From: JAAXKN01 sp036261625
Lineage (GTDB): Bacteria > Bacteroidota > Ignavibacteria > Ignavibacteriales > SURF-24
Assembly: GCA_036261625.1 (NCBI GenBank)
Contig: DATAKL010000057.1
Span: 1 to 64,000 of the forward strand
Length of the DNA stretch: 64,000 bases
Direction: 5' to 3'
Part shown: positions 62,645 to 64,000 of the stretch, piece after piece
Layout: each line of letters begins with the position of its first letter
How positions within the stretch are numbered: the first letter of the stretch is position 1
Program-made: the position numbers and the translations under genes
Notes under the pieces: model-generated
Databases searched by the model: none
The model's input: only the letters and a program-made list of their open reading frames with translations
What the model was told of the DNA's origin: nothing

Positions 62645-64000
62645 CTAAACCTTTTCGCTTACGGCCTTGGCCTGCATAAAAAGAAGCAGATAGTCTCTTC
62701 CGCCTGCCTTTGAATCGGTGCCCGACATGTTGAAGCCTCCGAAGGGGTGGCCGCCAACCATGGCACCGGTGCATTTGCGGTTGAAGTACAGGTTGCCAAC
62801 GAAGAAGTGCTTTCTTGCCTTTTCAAGTTTTTCGCGGTTGTCTGTATAAACCGCGCCTGTAAGACCGTACTGTGTGTTGTTTGCAATTTCAAGTGCATTG
62901 TCGAAATTTCTTGCCTTAATAACTGCAAGAACAGGACCGAAGATTTCTTCGAGTGAAATCTTTGCATTCGGCTTTACGTCAACAAATACAGTAGGCTTAA
63001 TGTAGAATCCGTTTCCTTCGGCTGCTTCACCGCCAACAAGAAGTTTAGATTCTTTTTTGCCTGCGGCAATGTATGAAAGGATATTCTTTCTGGCTGATTC
63101 GTTGATAACAGGACCCATGGCAACGTTATCTGTTGCAGGACCGACCTGAATTTTTGAAACGGCATCTTTCAGCTTTGAAACAAATTCACCATAAACCTTC
63201 TGGTCGACGATTGCCCTTGAGCAGGCCGAGCACTTCTGTCCCTGGAATCCGAAGGCTGAGGCAACAACGCCTTTAACGGCTTCATCGACATTGGTTTCGC
63301 TGTCGACAATGATTGAATCCTTTCCTCCCATTTCGGCCACAACCCTCTTGAGCCATTTCTGACCGGGCTGAACCTCGGCTGCAAGTTTGTTAATGTGAAT
63401 TCCGACTTCCATTGAACCTGTAAAGGATACAAAGCGCGTAAGGGGGTGTGCAACCAGTGTGTCGCCCACCTCACCGCCTGAACCGGGCAGGAAGTTAAGA
63501 ACGCCTGCCGGAAGGCCGGCTTCGTTCATAATTTCATAATAAAGTCTTCCCATCATAGGTGTATCGCTCGAAGGCTTAAGAACAACTGTGTTGCCTGTAA
63601 CGATTGCGGCCGATGACATGCCGACTAAGATTGCAAAGGGGAAGTTCCATGGGGGAACAACAACGCCTACGCCAAGGGGAATATAAACCAGTTCATTTTC
63701 TTCACCCTTAATTGGAGTAATAGGCTGCTTATCGGCGTAGCGGAGCATTTCGCGGGCATAGAATTCCATGAAGTCGATTGCCTCTGCCGTATCGGCATCA
63801 GCCTCTGTAAAGTTCTTTCCGGCTTCAAGAACCATCCATGCATTTATTTCAAATCTTCTTCTTTTTGCTATTTCAGCTGCCTTAAAGAGAATTGCGGCTC
63901 TTTCTTCGGCAGGGGTAAGTTTCCAGCTTTCAAATTTCTTTGCTGCCTCGCGGATTGCCCTGTCGGCCAGTTCCTTTGTGCCCTTGTAGAAAGAAGCAAC
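62645..64000 (-). CDS. pruA: 1-pyrroline-5-carboxylate (L-glutamate gamma-semialdehyde) dehydrogenase, 5'-truncated by the window
   Basis: The frame is open to the right edge, so the gene continues beyond 64000; the visible part is 452 residues and begins VASFYKGTKELADR. It has the aldehyde-dehydrogenase motifs PPWNFP, VLKPSSDTPMMG, the glutamate in VVAEMGGKDSI and the catalytic cysteine in GQKCSACSRA, and ends with GGRDYLLLFMQAKAVSEKV, as in RocA/PruA-type enzymes. It oxidises glutamate semialdehyde to glutamate in proline and arginine breakdown. Confidence 0.92.
   Translation of the reverse strand, partial: VASFYKGTKELADRAIREAAKKFESWKLTPAEERAAILFKAAEIAKRRRFEINAWMVLEAGKNFTEADADTAEAIDFMEFYAREMLRYADKQPITPIKGEENELVYIPLGVGVVVPPWNFPFAILVGMSSAAIVTGNTVVLKPSSDTPMMGRLYYEIMNEAGLPAGVLNFLPGSGGEVGDTLVAHPLTRFVSFTGSMEVGIHINKLAAEVQPGQKWLKRVVAEMGGKDSIIVDSETNVDEAVKGVVASAFGFQGQKCSACSRAIVDQKVYGEFVSKLKDAVSKIQVGPATDNVAMGPVINESARKNILSYIAAGKKESKLLVGGEAAEGNGFYIKPTVFVDVKPNAKISLEEIFGPVLAVIKARNFDNALEIANNTQYGLTGAVYTDNREKLEKARKHFFVGNLYFNRKCTGAMVGGHPFGGFNMSGTDSKAGGRDYLLLFMQAKAVSEKV

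Overview
The window looks like a chromosomal segment from a non-photosynthetic, menaquinone-respiring, Gram-negative bacterium of the Bacteroidota/Chlorobiota/Ignavibacteriota group, most probably an Ignavibacteria-like lineage. This rests on gene content, not on any database search. The supporting features are a fused LpxC-FabZ protein, a split heptose kinase/adenylyltransferase pair (RfaE1 and RfaE2), twin OmpH/Skp genes behind bamA, a very large TamB, a peptidase/TolB-propeller/Omp85-barrel fusion, a TonB receptor with a carboxypeptidase-regulatory N-terminus, and weak Shine-Dalgarno signals with several GTG/TTG starts. No tRNA, rRNA or CRISPR array is visible.

Layout. 1-138 is the 3' end of a group II intron (a clear domain V), followed by an unknown exported protein. 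1.0-6.6 kb is a menaquinone operon, menH-menB-menA-menC-menE, with a convergent hotdog thioesterase that is a good candidate for the missing DHNA-CoA hydrolase. The other two early genes, menF and menD, lie at 34.3-37.5 kb, so the window encodes the classical route from chorismate to demethylmenaquinone. 6.8-8.2 kb holds an exported 24-residue-repeat (YwqK/MORN-like) protein. 8.2-19.7 kb, all on the minus strand, holds the peptidase/propeller/barrel fusion, RNase R, TamB and the heptose genes. 19.9-22.5 kb holds a GH16 glycanase, a small coiled-coil protein and a propeller protein.

22.6-32.0 kb is a long minus-strand envelope superoperon: uppS-bamA-ompH-ompH-lpxD-lpxC/fabZ-lpxA-(lipM-like)-panB. 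It combines the undecaprenyl carrier, outer-membrane protein assembly and lipid A synthesis. A 660-base gene-free stretch containing a three-way-junction palindrome follows. 32.6-34.1 kb is a probable LexA-controlled operon: lexA, a stand-alone WYL-domain protein and an unrecognised protein with a possible degenerate nuclease fold. lexA has a near-consensus promoter with a palindrome filling its spacer. 37.7-46.5 kb has a YgjP-type metalloprotease, a MarR regulator, prmA, an M28 lipoprotein, dacB (PBP4), a TatD-radical SAM fusion, a TonB-dependent receptor and a lipoprotein.

47-64 kb has purM; hrcA-grpE-dnaJ without dnaK; a ComEA-like helix-hairpin-helix protein; an orphan PilM-like protein; rsmD and coaD separated by a REP/MITE-like element; pckA between two class I aminotransferases; a TPR protein with aroE; sucC; and a 5'-truncated P5C dehydrogenase at the right edge.

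Most of the window is ordinary core genome. The less ordinary items are the lexA-WYL-unknown operon, the triple-domain outer-membrane protease, the TatD-radical SAM fusion, the palindromic mobile element whose duplicated arm supplies the stop codon of rsmD, the group II intron tail, and short tandem repeats that sit right at gene ends in several places.
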